The notes: generated from the letters alone by a model not told the origin. A DNA stretch of 64,000 bases from Chalara sp. BL73 (GCA_918026815.1 CAKJVC010000010.1:2048501-2112500), one strand, 5' to 3'. Positions 1-11,513 are shown, counted from the first letter of the stretch. Numbers and translations are program-made.

Positions 1-872
1 TCAAACTTACAGTCCTAGCCATGCCCTCATGTTACCAGGGTCGCGGTCTCTAGTCTCGTGCATAATCTTGTAAAGATCATCTAAAGTCCCGAGGTTTTGA
101 ATCTTAGGCTCTAGGTTGTACACGGCTTTGAAGTCGGCGACAATCCCGTGAATGTCAATATAGTCACCTCGGACTGTGTGTAGAGGTTAGCACTCTTGTG
201 TTTACTTCCGCGAATTTATCTTAGAAGGGTGATAAATCCTTAAAGTCAAAACTTACAAGATAAGAAACCATTAGCTTCTTTATCTAATGCTATCTCCGCG
301 GTATACTCTGCCGCATTGCCGTATGTTGTAAACTCCCATTTTTCATCACCTGTCCCCCAGTACTTAAAAGTGTTGATTTTATCGTCCCAGATCCCTTGCC
401 AAGGCCTCTCTAGGAAGCATGCGTTCAACACGTGCACTGCTGTGATTTGTGCTTTCTTCGTTTCTAGATAGGCTTGCACATGCTTCATAGGGTCTTTAAC
501 CGGGTGGTCGCCAAACTCGAGCTTACGGAAGTCCATACTGTAGTCGGAGGCGACATAGCGAGGTACGCCTTCCGCAATACTAGCATCAATAAGGGTCTTC
601 TGCCCGTCTATCATAAGAGTGTTGTCTCCAAGGTAGCAGCATATTACCACGTCTGCTTTGCGGACGGCCTCCCGAATGGTTTTGACGTCGTTGGACTGAG
701 CTTTAAACAGCGTAATACGGGACTCGGAGCGGAGAAGGTCTGGGAGTCTAGATGGGGCGCGGCAGAGACCATTGATGTGTACATTAGGATGTTTGAGAAG
801 GTGTTTGGTGATGAGGCCGGCTAAGGTTCCTGTGATGCCCGCAATGGCAACGGTGGTGGTAGCAGTTGCCAT
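1..872 (-). CDS. NmrA-like NAD(P)-binding reductase, 3' end outside window
   Basis: The protein starts at the ATG at 872 with an N-terminal glycine motif, GITGTLAG (about residues 12-19), which is the Rossmann dinucleotide loop of the NmrA/isoflavone-reductase family. DVVICCYLG and the RYVASDYSMDF segment fit the family core. Exon 1 is 257-872. An intron at 174-256 (GTAAGT donor, CACAG acceptor) joins it to exon 2, which reads DYIDIHGIV and continues to about 11. There a GTAAGT donor directly follows codons for a Trp-Leu-Gly-Leu end, so the gene probably continues beyond base 1. About 260 residues are visible against about 300 for the family. Members are cytosolic oxidoreductases or redox-sensing regulators; the substrate is unknown. 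Family call is firm, the 3' end is not visible. Confidence 0.8.
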
Positions 873-1729
873 TATATATTAGCAAAAAAGATAAGCTTAT
901 GGACATCGAAGACTCAGAGTGAATTCAAAAGAAGTACGTATGCATTTATATCGATTGACCCCTCGGGCAGGGAGTATCAAGCTAGTCCAAGAATGTCTCG
1001 CCGGAAGGAAGCATTGAGCTTGTCCAAAAATATCTCGCCGAAAGTCCTTAAAACATTGTACTCGTTTGCCGAGTGCTCCGAACATGACTGAAAGCATATT
1101 TGTTGGTTAATAAGTGTTGGTATCAGGGTCTTACCTTCCACGGGGCAAAAGGCGCAGCTCTACTTTGTAGGCCACGCTCTTGCTCTTGATGGATATGGTA
1201 ATAATTGTTGTTGTATTAGGTTCTACTCTAGATTCTACAAAATGGGGGTTGTGTGGACCACGTGACCTGGTGGGTCATACGCGGATCCGTAAACCCCTAC
1301 TTCCTACACTATCCCCTTCTAATTACATATACCGCACGGAACCCGAGATCAGATCAATCTCTCAGCCGGACCCCGTGAGACGGTTCCGTGAAACCTCTCT
1401 GCATGAATCAGTAATCGCGGTTAGCCGCTCTTCGGCTTTAACGACTGGCAGGTTCTCATCCTTCACCGGACGCCCAGGCTAGATACGACGGGAAGCGGGC
1501 CCTTCCTCCACGCTGCAGTACGCTGTGATAGCATTGACTGCCACGATCCTCTGTTGATGCTCTTTTTCCAGGGACGCCTCAGGCGGCGTCAAGATAGCGT
1601 CTATTATCGGGTGGGGACGTACACTAACTCTAAACTTCGTTTGGCGAGAGCACCTCTACTTCATACAGTGAGATTGCCCTTAGAATCACCGGGCCTGCTT
1701 AGAACAACCTTTTCCCTTTGTGGTTGTCA
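873..1729. other. Intergenic stretch with one solo-LTR-like repeat
   Basis: No convincing coding frame. Short frames here lack family features. A 194-bp repeat sits at 1115-1308 (separate entry). The rest looks like old non-coding or decayed sequence. Confidence 0.5.
1115..1308 (+). repeat. Solo-LTR-like repeat, family 0, copy 1
   Basis: Begins TGTTGGT and ends TCCTACA. It is nearly identical over its length to 12355-12546, including the segment with ACAAAATGGGGGTTGTG. No target duplication is visible at this copy (flanks ATAAG and CTATC), so the site has decayed or the edges differ slightly. The LTR assignment rests mainly on the second copy. Confidence 0.7.
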
Positions 1730-2370
1730 CTAATCTAGTTCCAGCTATGGCGTCGAATCAATACCTTTCATCTTGCGCCCGGGCGTTGTTATCATAATTT
1801 TGTTATCGAGGTCGGCGTCTTTGAGATCTGGAAACTCCTTCATTATCACGCTCTTGATTTTGCCGAACCTGCCCTAGTCCATGGCGGCGATGGTGACAGC
1901 GGCGGGTTCCAGGGCCATATTGCCCATAATCTCGGCGGCTTTTTTGCCATCTGCCTCCTCGCTGCCGCAGAAAATGTGGAAGACGGAGGGGGCGTTACTC
2001 TGATTCTAAAGAAAGACGGCAAAGCATCCGCTCACGTCTACAATGGAGACCTTGCCGCCAGACTTGACTCGCACCGACGTGACCCACTCGTTCTCATACA
2101 ACTCATGCGCCCCGTTTGTCTCAGACTTTTGAGAGCTTGCAAGAGTCCTTGGTGTGAAACGAAGCTTTCGGGGCCTTTTGATCGAGCAGGCGGTAGTTGT
2201 GCCCACTTTACTGCTAGTCTTCGCGGTGGCCGCCTTCAGACTACTAGTGGTAGCCTGCTTGTTGCTCGTTTTAGCCCGGGCATTAAGGTGCACGGGGACT
2301 AAGGTTGTCGTCACAGTATTATAGGCATTGTTGTTAACGACATCGGTGCTGCTGCTGAACAGAAGACGGG
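1730..2370 (-). pseudogene. Unrecognised protein pseudogene with three in-frame TAG codons
   Basis: On the minus strand one reading frame stays coherent from about 2370 down to 1730 apart from TAG codons at 2006-2008, 1874-1876 and 1745-1747. The frame has protein-like composition: a basic Ser/Thr/Lys-rich start, then segments such as VFHIFCGSEEADGKKAA, ALEPAAVTIAAMD and KSVIMKEFPDLKDAD. No frameshift is needed. All three stops are explained by C-to-T change of CAG, the CpA context preferred by RIP. The family is not recognised. A 5' exon may lie near 2430-2460, where a GTAAGA donor-like site follows an ATG, but the phase does not fit cleanly. Confidence 0.6.
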
Positions 2371-3060
2371 GAGATTAGTATTAAGTTCACGTCTCTTGAA
2401 TACCAAGAGTTGTCGTTTTGGAAGAGCCTATCTTACCGGACATTGACGCATTGGAACCTGCTAATAACACCGACGACACCACTCAGTGTTACAAGAACAT
2501 TGGTAAAACGCATTGTAGTTAATAACTAGGAGGATAACGAAGCTGAAAGAAGGAAAGTCCAGAGCCAAAGTCCACAGATAGTAATACAGGTAGTGATAGT
2601 TGTGATGAGGAAGATATTGAAGATGTAAAGCTTTAGTTGTAAGTTGAACTGGCAGATGGAACTTATTTGCTTGCTTCTCGGTTGCCGATTTTGGTCTCGT
2701 GTACATGTCAAGTCTCCCCTTGAGCATGAGGAAGACTTGTATAGATGCGCTAGGTAAGCATATTGAAACTAGACGTAGTCAGCATATATTCAGCCTCTCA
2801 GTATCCAGAGGGGCAAGATAGCCTATATCAGTATTCTTGTTTTCGTGCAGGAGCTGTGAGAAGCCTACTCGAGTACAGGAGGTTGCAGGTCGTCCCCCCA
2901 AAAGGGGCTGCAAGGCTGTCTCGGGATAACGTAAGCACCAGGCTAATTAACTTATGACCCCACCCGCTGTGTAACAACCCATTGCTTTTTCCTCAACCAA
3001 ATCCTGGCTCTCAGAGCCATCGATCCTACTTCCTACCACTTTCATTGAGTTGTGTCAATC
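2371..3060. other. Intergenic region upstream of F-box gene
   Basis: Nothing recognisable as coding. Short frames in this AT-rich stretch have no family features. The last 100 bp presumably hold the promoter and 5' leader of the F-box gene. Confidence 0.4.
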
Positions 3061-5109
3061 ATGGCAATGGACTCCGTTAAGCCTGACCTACACGGTCTCC
3101 CGCTTGAGACGTTACAGCAGATAGCAGGTCACCTGAACGACTCGCATCGACCGAGTCTTTACGCATTTGGGTTGGCAAGCGAAACTTGCCGTAGCGCCAC
3201 TCTTCCATCAATCTTTCACCATATCCACCTCACAATCAGCGGTCACGAGTCATTGCAGCGCGACGTTGATGCCCTTATCGAGACCCTCTCCCGTACTGGG
3301 TCCACGCGCCACGTCCGCTGTCTCAGCATCAAAGGGTCTCTACGATTTTTTAGGGAATCCAATATCTTCTGGCAAAAGTCTTGCACGTCGGACCGCCATA
3401 GCTGGTTCAAGACGACTGGCGTTGACGAAATCTTGAGCGATGAAGAGCCGTATTATGTTTTACCGCATGTCGTCTGCGAGCCTGTTATCGCCAAATCTTC
3501 CAAGGAGGATCTGGCATGGGCGCCAGTTGTCGGTTTAGTCAAAACTCTGCCATATCTTACCAAGTTAATATACGACTCCCGGGATCAATTTCCGCCCAGC
3601 CTTCTCGACGCCCTCCACGACCACAATCCCCAATGCAAACTCTACCATTTTACATTTCGATTGCGAACCCTACTACGGAGCACCCCCTATCCTTACGAGA
3701 TGGCCTTGGCCACGTCTCCGTGTTTATATAGTGTCAAGGTTGATTGCTGTCGGCGGGATTCGGACGGCGACGACGATTTCAACCAAGAGGCGATGATAGA
3801 GCTTGTTGCCAGTCTTGCGCCCAATTTGAAGGAAGTTGTGGTGGTGAACCTTACACCGAAGGACTCGTGGAGATACTACCGCCGCCCGCGCGAGCCATGG
3901 CGAGGTCTTCCGGGCTTTGTCTCTGGTCGATCTATCGGGTCCTTGACCTCGCTGTCGCTTTTCGGGGCGGTGGACTTGAGACCGCCGGGCCTTCTCCAGA
4001 CTTGGGCGAGGCACACAGACTTCAGCCACCTGCGTCATCTGGCCCTGGGCGGAGGTTACGGATGTGAGAACATGGGGATAGATGACAAGGTGACGAAATG
4101 GATCACCCAGAATTGCTCGTTCCCTCGATTGAAGACACTTCGCATTCGTCTGAAACGCGTCGACCAGGACCTTGAGAGACCCAATTACGCCAATAACGCC
4201 GTTGCCTTTTTTGGGGCATTCGAGCCTCTCGATCAGCTTTCGGTCTCCGGCCCACTCGAGCCCAAGATCCTGGAGGCCATTCTATACCGACACGGGCAGA
4301 CATTGAAAAAGCTAAGTCTACGTCCGTCCGAGCAAGAATGGACTCCAGAAAACGGTCGAGTTCGAACAGACATACCTATGACGTTCACAAAGGAGCATGT
4401 TCTGCAAATACACGCCCTGTGTCCGGCGTTGCAGGAGCTAGCTGTTTCGGTTAAACGTACAAAATCTGATACGCTCGAAGCTGAGATCTACAAGAGCTTC
4501 GGCAAGATGGGACGATTGAAATCGCTCTTCCTTACCTTGGACTGTTCTCATTGGCGGGTGACTCGAGACCCCGATTTGAGAGACGACGCTTCGTTCGATG
4601 CAGCCGATCGCGAGACCTGCAAAGTATTAGGGTTCTTGATGAAGGGCCACCTGCGAGAAACGCTGATGAACTACGCGGTGGATGAGACGCTGGTCCGATC
4701 GATCTGGGAGACCATCTGCCAGAGCAAGGCGGGCCAAGAGCTGGAGTCTCTCAAATTGTGGACCACGGGCGGCGGCCAATGGGGTAACCACAAAACCAAC
4801 GGTAGCATATCAGACGTTGTCAACAATCTGAGTCGTTCGTGGTTGGTTGAGCGAGTTGCTCGAGACGACAAGGATATTATCAACGTTAGGGAACTGGGTC
4901 GGAGAGCGAGAGAGGCCCGCGATCAGGAGCTGACGGATGAGTATAAACGGCGAGCGGAGTACTTGCGAGAGGGAAAGGGTATTGTGATGGAGCCGGGGGA
5001 TGTAGCGGAAGACTCAGAGGCAGTGCAAGTATTTCGCCGTGTCTGGCCCCGCAAGAAGGGCAGCAAGGATTGGCGTGAAGATTGGTCAAGTCTTCCTCTG
5101 CAGGTTTGA
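3061..5109 (+). CDS. F-box-like protein, 682 aa
   Basis: Single uninterrupted frame of 682 codons from the ATG at 3061; an upstream in-frame GTG at 3052 is not a likely eukaryotic start. The N-terminus (LHGLPLETLQQIAGHL, residues about 8-23) is a typical fungal F-box helix, followed by SLYAFGLASETCRSATLP. The long remainder has repeated Leu-rich segments (for example LKTLRIRLKR and LKSLFLTLD) like the degenerate LRR-type C-terminal region of these proteins. Known F-box proteins recruit substrates to SCF ubiquitin ligases; the target here is unknown. There is no signal peptide or membrane segment. The intact frame and higher GC than its flanks support a live gene. Confidence 0.75.
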   Translation: MAMDSVKPDLHGLPLETLQQIAGHLNDSHRPSLYAFGLASETCRSATLPSIFHHIHLTISGHESLQRDVDALIETLSRTGSTRHVRCLSIKGSLRFFRESNIFWQKSCTSDRHSWFKTTGVDEILSDEEPYYVLPHVVCEPVIAKSSKEDLAWAPVVGLVKTLPYLTKLIYDSRDQFPPSLLDALHDHNPQCKLYHFTFRLRTLLRSTPYPYEMALATSPCLYSVKVDCCRRDSDGDDDFNQEAMIELVASLAPNLKEVVVVNLTPKDSWRYYRRPREPWRGLPGFVSGRSIGSLTSLSLFGAVDLRPPGLLQTWARHTDFSHLRHLALGGGYGCENMGIDDKVTKWITQNCSFPRLKTLRIRLKRVDQDLERPNYANNAVAFFGAFEPLDQLSVSGPLEPKILEAILYRHGQTLKKLSLRPSEQEWTPENGRVRTDIPMTFTKEHVLQIHALCPALQELAVSVKRTKSDTLEAEIYKSFGKMGRLKSLFLTLDCSHWRVTRDPDLRDDASFDAADRETCKVLGFLMKGHLRETLMNYAVDETLVRSIWETICQSKAGQELESLKLWTTGGGQWGNHKTNGSISDVVNNLSRSWLVERVARDDKDIINVRELGRRAREARDQELTDEYKRRAEYLREGKGIVMEPGDVAEDSEAVQVFRRVWPRKKGSKDWREDWSSLPLQV

Positions 5110-5938
5110 TGTATCCATAGGTATTGATAAATATACTGTGGCCACTGTGCCTCCACAAAGTCCTCCAAGTTCCTCGGATATAGAATACATACTGGCTACT
5201 TAGGCAGGCGTGCCATTCGTTGAAAGGATTCAGTCTCCTTGGCAAGATCTGGTTTTTAAAGCTCTACTATCCTACTTATACAGAAATATAAGTAAGGTAA
5301 TAATTGTGGACTATAAGTATCCATCATTACTATAGTAGAGGGAGTAGAGATTAGTCTTTGTATGAATTGGAGTTGACTCGTGCCACACTACATAATTTGC
5401 ACCTTATACATGATACGCGTTAATTGTGGCTTGGCTTATAGTAAGCTGTTCGAATAGAAAGTTCTCGCAATACGTTCGATCCTTGAGTTTCCCCGAATGG
5501 CGTAAGGCTTAGGTGCCTCTCCGCTTTTTGTCGACTTTCGGCAATTGTGTAATTCCATCGCCGGCTTTCCCAAATATCCTATATATCGGCCGTTGGAGGT
5601 TCGATGTGTACGTCGTCGATATAGGTACGTAGAGTTATTATAACGTTGAAAGGAACGCGAGGAGCTACTTAATTGAAAGTGTATTTGGAAGAGGCGCTGG
5701 GAGGAAGTATTAATAGGATCGTGAGCAAAAAGGTTACTTCGAGGTGGTTCTTGATCCTGATCTACAAGCTTCTCTACAATCTCGCTGATGCTCTCTGCCT
5801 CTAGCTCTACCCCTAGTTCTACCTCTGGCACAACTTCCTCCGCAGGTAATAAACTATTTTGGCCTTTTTAGGTACTTTATTCGAAGCTTTCTTTATGCTA
5901 GTCGCGCGGCTTTTTAATGTCGAAGGAGAAGGTTTTGA
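5110..5938. other. AT-rich intergenic region with a possible retroelement relic
   Basis: A minus-strand open frame at 5436-5831 is extended upstream without a stop to about 5860 and contains an acidic run (VELGVELEAESI) followed by NLFAHDPINTSS. Composition is vaguely like the linker regions of Copia-type polyproteins, but no catalytic motif is visible. I do not call it a gene. Confidence 0.3.
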
Positions 5939-6433
5939 TGTCATGGCTCTGGCCATATCTCGCTTAGAGCTGTAACAACTCAAGCTGAATAGGGATCTCG
6001 ATCCGTAGATCTAGGTAAAAGGACTCAAAGGTGTAAACAACTATCAATTGTCATAACTAAGAGAACAAGCTACGGACAGAAGAAGGGGAGGAAAGCAGTG
6101 CTTTATATACAGGAACTGGCCGGAGGCCAGGATAGGCGAGCTTTGCGGTGTCCGGTGCTGAGCTTTGTCCGAGCTCTGGGGCATCCGGTGCCAAGCTCCA
6201 AGCCAGAGAAGGCCAGGGCCGTGACAAGAGCCCCTTGGGGCTCGGCCCCTGATGCCACAGGGCCTCGCTTACACTGGCCCCTGGCAAGTCTCCTGTACAT
6301 AAAGCCCTGCTTTCCTTCTATTCTTCTATCTGTAGCTTGTTCTCTTCGTTATAACAATTGATAGTCGTTCATGCCTTTGAGTCCTTCTCCCTGATCTACG
6401 GATCGAGATCCCTGTTCGCCTTGAGTTGTTACA
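5939..6433 (-). repeat. Solo LTR family 1, copy B, split by nested copy A
   Basis: In reverse orientation this copy starts TGTCATGGC at 5939 and ends GAGTTGTTACA at 6433. It is interrupted at 5971-6226 by a forward copy of the same family. Its two parts, 5939-5970 and 6232-6433, join to match the uninterrupted reverse copy at 41355-41604. No target duplication is visible around B itself. Confidence 0.8.
5971..6226 (+). repeat. Solo LTR family 1, copy A, nested in copy B
   Basis: Starts TGTAACAACTCAAG, ends CCGTGACA (256 bp) and holds a TATA box in CTTTATATACAG. It is flanked by the 5-bp duplication AGAGC at 5966-5970 and 6227-6231. TG...CA ends plus a 5-bp target duplication are the signature of LTR-retrotransposon integration followed by LTR-LTR recombination. 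Confidence 0.85.
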
Positions 6434-7172
6434 CCACCGAGCTCTAGAAGCCAGTATCCCCGAAAAGCATTCTATCAGTCGGAACTCACGATAGTCTAGA
6501 CTATAAGCCTTCGTTACTGATGGTTCGCTGACAGTCTGTAACCGTCCCCAGCTGCCCTGGGCTGTTTTACAGTAACCGTCCCTAACCAACCCTAACTATT
6601 ACATTACAATACATGTTATAACAAAAACAAATAGTAAACGTTTACAGAATACCTCAGTTGGACTTGTCAAGAAATTAAAGAAAATTGAAATGTGAAATGT
6701 GGTCTGTACAGGTCCAACTGAGCTCAGTTGGACCTCCACCTGGCTGCGTACCTCACACAGATTACAGCCGTAATTATAGATAATAATCATCACCTGTAAC
6801 GCTCCTATAAGCCTGTATTCCACCGCCTTGATACCATCATAGATCCTCCAATTGGTTCCTCTGCCTAATAGATCCTATTTCTGACAGTCCCGAAGGACCC
6901 ACAACTCACATGTACTGGAGGTCCACGTGACCTTATTTACATGCGTTCCGACAGTAAGGAATAATAATTTAACAGAAACGTTCTGATTAACTAAATCCCT
7001 CCCTCAAGCGAGATCTGAACGCTCTGGCGTTTAAAGGATACGTTACTTGAAAAAGCTGTGCCTTGATGGCCCCGTTGGATACGAATATTAAGTCCAATGA
7101 AGAAGTAATTATTTTTTTGAAGGCAGTGCCGATTTAAGCACTTCAGACTCTGCAAAGGTGGGATTTACATGA
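6434..7172. other. Non-coding region including an unoccupied paralogous repeat site
   Basis: No coding sequence recognised. The part at about 6440-6515 is an inverted copy of the sequence around 27490-27780; there it is interrupted by a solo LTR, here it is not. The remainder is AT-rich. Confidence 0.5.
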
Positions 7173-7390
7173 TGTCACGATCCTAATACAGGCGCTAGTG
7201 ATATCTGTTTGTAAGGTATCAAATACGAAGATTCTAAACTAAAGAGAAAAGGTGTAACTACTGCTGGAACTGCCCTTACATAACCCTGGCCAGTTCCGGG
7301 GTCCTAGCTAGGCGAACTAATGAGCGTTCGCGGTTGTGGCGCGACATGGTCAGTCAGTGCGTCGTGCACCTGGTCTCCAGGACCGTGACA
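7173..7390 (+). repeat. Solo LTR family 2, copy 1, with target duplication
   Basis: Starts TGTCACGATCC and ends GGACCGTGACA, 218 bp, flanked by CATGA at 7168-7172 and 7391-7395. Copies at 27520-27726 and 28199-28407 share its full length. It lies about 240 bp beyond the 3' end of the NLR1 gene. Confidence 0.85.
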
Positions 7391-7632
7391 CATGAGAGAT
7401 CTGTGAACGACTAGTTTTAGCCCAACTGTTACTAAGCGTCTTGGATGCATAAGTGATCATGCATTCATAACACGTGATCCTAAGGCAGTCTCATCGTTCT
7501 ACGTCCTAGCCTTGAGCGATTTCTTGCATATCAGAGAAGGCATCACAGTGCTGTACTGTAAAACCTTCCATCTGTATCACAAGACTGATAGCACTTTTGT
7601 TGCAGATAAAGTACGGTGGTACGGAGGCGAAA

Positions 7633-10600
7633 CTAAGTTCTTCTTATACGCTTCGGCTTATGCAAATTCAGATCAGCACCATTGCTTAGCAGTAGCTTAA
7701 CGATCTTGTTGTGGCCGTTAGCTGACGCCGCTTGAAGGGCATTGCCATAGCGTCCTCCTTGCGCATTTGGATCAGCACCATTGCTCAGTAGTAGCTCAAC
7801 GATCTTGTTGTGGCCTTTAGCGGACGTCGCCTGAAGGGCATTGCCATAGCGTCCTCCTTGCGCATTTGGATCAGCACTATTTATCAGCAGTAGCTCAACG
7901 ATCTTGTCATGGCCATTAGCTGATGCTGCTTGAAGGGCATTGCCATAGTATCCTTTTTGCGCATTTGGATCAGCACCATTTCTCAAAAGCAGCTCAACAA
8001 TGTTGTTGTGGCCGTTATATGATGCCGCTTGAAGAGCATTGCTATAGTGTCCTCCTTGCGCATTCGGATCAGCACCATTGCTCAGCAGTAGCTCAACGAT
8101 CTTGTCGTAGCCCTTAGCTGATGCCGCTTGAAGAACATTGCCATAAACTCCTCCTTGAACATTCGGATCAGCACTATTTCTCAACAGTAACTCGACGATC
8201 TTGTTGTGGCCGTTAGCTGACGCCGCTTGAAGAACATTGTCATAGGTTCCTCCTTGTGCATTCGGATCAGCACCATTGCCCAACAGTAGCTCAACAACGT
8301 TGTTGTGACCCTTATATGATGCCGCTTGAAGGGCATTGCCATAGACTCCTCTTTGCGCATTCAGATCAGCACCATTGCTCAGCAGTAGCTCAACAATCTT
8401 GTCGTAGCCCTTAGCTGATGCTGCTTGAAGAACATTGCCATAGTATCCTCCTTGCGCATTCGGATCAGCACCATTGCTCAACAGTAGCTCAACGATCTTA
8501 TAGTAGCCCTTAGCTGATGCCGCATGGAGGGCATTGTCATAGAGTCCTCCTTGCGCATTCGGATCAGCACCATTGCTCAGCAGTAGCTCAACAATCCTGT
8601 CGTAGCCCTTAGCTGATGCCACTTGAAGAACATTGCCATAGTCTCCTCCTTGCGTGTTCGGATCAGCACCATTGCTCAACAGCAGCTCAACAATGTTGTT
8701 GTAGCCCTTATATGATGCCGCTTGAAGAACATTGCCATAGACTCCTCCTTGCGCATTCGGATCAGCACCATTTCTCAACAACAACTCGACGATCTTGTCG
8801 TAGCCATTAGCTGATGCCGCATAAAGGGAATTGCCATAAGTTCCTCCTTGCGCATTCGGATCAGCACCATTGCTCAACAGTAGCTCAACGATCTTGTTGT
8901 TGCCTTTAGCTGATGCCGCCTGAAGGGAATTGCCATAGTATCCTCCTTGCGCATTCGGATCAGCACTATTGTTCAACAGTAGCTCAATGATCTTGTCGTA
9001 GCCTTTAGCTGATGCTGCCTGAAGGGCATTGCTATAGATTCCTCCTTGCGCGTTTGGAGCGGCGCCACTTTCAATTAATTGGCCAGCTAATTTAACTAGA
9101 CCACCTAAAGCTACATAATATAACGCAACGTGAGGTAATACAAATTGCTTTCGGAAGTTACCCTTTTCCCAAGGCTGATCCGGATTATATAAGCGAAGCC
9201 AATTCAGGTAAGTACTGTTTGTAGAAACAAGCTTCGCGGCGAAATTAATTAATCGATTATCATGCTCTTCCGCATTGCGGGTATGGTCGATCCAATTTTC
9301 AGCCGAGTACTGAGCTAGTGCATAGACCTCTTGGAAAGATTTCGCAGTCTCGAAGTTATCAAAGAATCCCACTTCAAATTGGAGAAGATAAATAATGCAT
9401 CCTTTTGCAATATACCCATGCCCAGTATCTGGCCGCATGCTATACTGTGCGGCACTACCATTACATATTCGCTCAGAAACAAGATACTCTCGAACGGAGG
9501 AGTGCGCTAACGTGACAGTTGGAGACTTTACACTTGAGGTATAAGACTTATCTGTTACGACCTTTGAAACAAGGCTCGAGCAAATATCAAGCACATCCAT
9601 TGGATCCTGAAGGATGTTATCTCGATCGTAGCCTTTCTCTCGCTCCACGTCAATAGCGACTGCCTCGGAAAGCTCTTTCGCTGACAACGGCCTGGATGCA
9701 AAGACTAGCCACTGAAGAATGCACATAGCATAACTTAAGTCTTTATTGGCAATTGAATTCAAAATCCTCTCATACGTTTCGTCCAGAGTTGTTGGTAGCG
9801 ACTTCAGATCTTTTCGAAGATCCGACTTCGTACGACATTTCCCTAATGCGTCCATCTGACAGGCAGCCCATCGAAACCTTTGTGTGTCAATATAGCATAT
9901 CTGTGATACGACAAGAAATACGTACATTCCACAAGAGCCTTTTGTTAAGGTGGTCTCAATCTCCAGTTTAACGTCGGCATCCTTTTGCCACTTTTCAAGT
10001 TTTGGGTCGTTAAGTAACCTTTGGTGAACATACAACTGGATGTCCTTGTCTACTATTTGGTTCTGAAAACTGACTATATATTTTCTTATTACGATATTCT
10101 CGAGAGGGCTTTCGATATCACGTTCTTTCCGACTTGTGACTAAAACACGCATTTTATCAAGCTTCCAGCTAGCCATTTGTTTAAGGATTTCCATCAGCTC
10201 GATTCGATGCGCGCACTCATCTAAAGCGTCTAGTATCAAATATGATTCTGGAAAATTCTGAAGCATTTGCTTTAGAACATTCATCAATATATCGAGAGAA
10301 AGTTGTCGATTCCCTTTATCGCAGGACGAATATAGTGTTTCAAAAGCGATTGGCATTTTTGTACATTGTTCTGAAAGCTGAACGATTAATGACCGTACCA
10401 TCAGCTCGGGCTTCTGCTTATTTACATCGTTGAAATTAAAGTAAAAGTATGCGACCGCTTTATCAGTATCGTTGGTGCAAAGAAAACGAATATCCTGAAT
10501 AATGCTCGAGCTGAGAATAGTTTTTCCACAGCCAGGGATGCCATAAAGCCACAGAAAAGATGATGCATTTCGTTTCCATTTAGAGTAAAGCTCACTTTTT

Positions 10601-11513
10601 AAAAACCACAAACCAGTTTCAGGTTGGCGGAGCTTAAGCGCTTTCTGGTAATTGGATAATGGATCAGGTGCAAATAACCATCGGCGAATCTGAACAAACT
10701 TTTCACCTGTTATCGCTTGTCAGTTGTTGGGCTATATTTCTCTTGAACGGACGAACCCCAGTCGCTGCGGTCTTTAAAGAACCCCTCCACCGTCATTTGA
10801 AGCCGTTTCATAGCATCATTTTTCCCTTCGCCATAAATAATCGGCATAGATACTTCGCAAAGACCTATTAGACAATACACGATGTCTTCTTCTTCTTTCG
10901 TCTTACGATATTTTGCCCAGGCTTTACGTTCAGCGACGCTAAATTCAGATAAAGGACGTCCTTGTAAAGCCCGGAATGGTATTCTGGTTATCTCGTGAAT
11001 TAAGTTTTCTAAAGACTTTTTGTCGCCGATTTGATTGCCTTCTTGAGAAAAGAATTCCACTTCTGCTGGAGCGATAAGTTCTTGAAGCGTCCAACCCCTG
11101 GTAAACCATCTACTGCTTCTAAAGGCTACTTCCCACGTAATTTGATTCGCCTGATTGTCTGTGTTATAGCCTGGTACTGATACGTCTGTAAGGTATACGT
11201 AACATTTGGTTGCATTGCGATACCAGCGGAACATAGAATAAATCGCCGCATTAAGCTCATCGTGATTCGATTTATCAATGCAACAAGTGTCGACCCAGAA
11301 GTGCCGTAGACCATCTTTGGAAGCCTGTTCGCCACAAAATTTGATCTTTTTATATCCTGTTTTACTTCTGCCAGCCCCATTAATGATATCTTGATAAGTG
11401 ACCTCCTGACCGTCAATCCAAGTGTGCGAAAGTATGGCGTAAGGGAAGATGTCATGAGAAGGGACTTGGACGAGGCTGAACTCGCCAGAACCATCTAGCT
11501 TCAACAGACGCAT
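7633..11513 (-). CDS. NLR1: HET-NACHT-ankyrin protein, about 1276 aa
   Basis: Exon 1 is 10757-11513 from an ATG at 11513; exon 2 is 7633-10706. The 50-bp intron has a GTTCGT donor, a CTGAC branch site and an AACAG acceptor and restores one frame. Residues about 1-220 form a HET domain (YAILSHTW, WVDTCCIDK, RGWTLQELIAP, IYGEG). The linker IRRWLFAPDPLSNYQKA leads into a NACHT NTPase with P-loop GIPGCGKT and Walker B LILDALDEC, then a winged-helix-like region (LSYAMCILQWLVFASRPLS). The C-terminus holds 14 ankyrin repeats of 33 aa. HET-NACHT proteins of this layout act in vegetative incompatibility and immunity-like cell death, with HET as the death effector and the repeats as ligand sensor. Architecture is clear; the ligand is unknown. 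Confidence 0.88.
7660..9060 (-). repeat. Tandem array of 14 ankyrin units, 99 bp each
   Basis: Fourteen consecutive 33-residue units with consensus NGADPNAQGGxYGN followed by LQAASAKGxxKIVELLL. Units are highly similar at DNA level and always exactly 99 bp. Variation is concentrated at a few positions, notably the residue before Tyr (I, Y, T, V, D, L, H, R) and the residues after AKG. That pattern fits a repeat array homogenised by unequal exchange with diversified contact positions. Confidence 0.9.

Noticed and set aside
897..1482. Short frames on both strands between the NmrA-like gene and the TAG pseudogene
   Set aside because: They overlap a family 0 LTR and lack coding features.
5939..6433. 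A MITE with about 200-bp terminal inverted repeats
   Set aside because: The TGTAACA-like outer inversion arises from nesting of an inverted and a forward LTR; the inner copy has its own AGAGC duplication.
7660..9060. Possible CRISPR-like or satellite array
   Set aside because: The 99-bp units are coding ankyrin repeats in frame with NACHT, without spacers.
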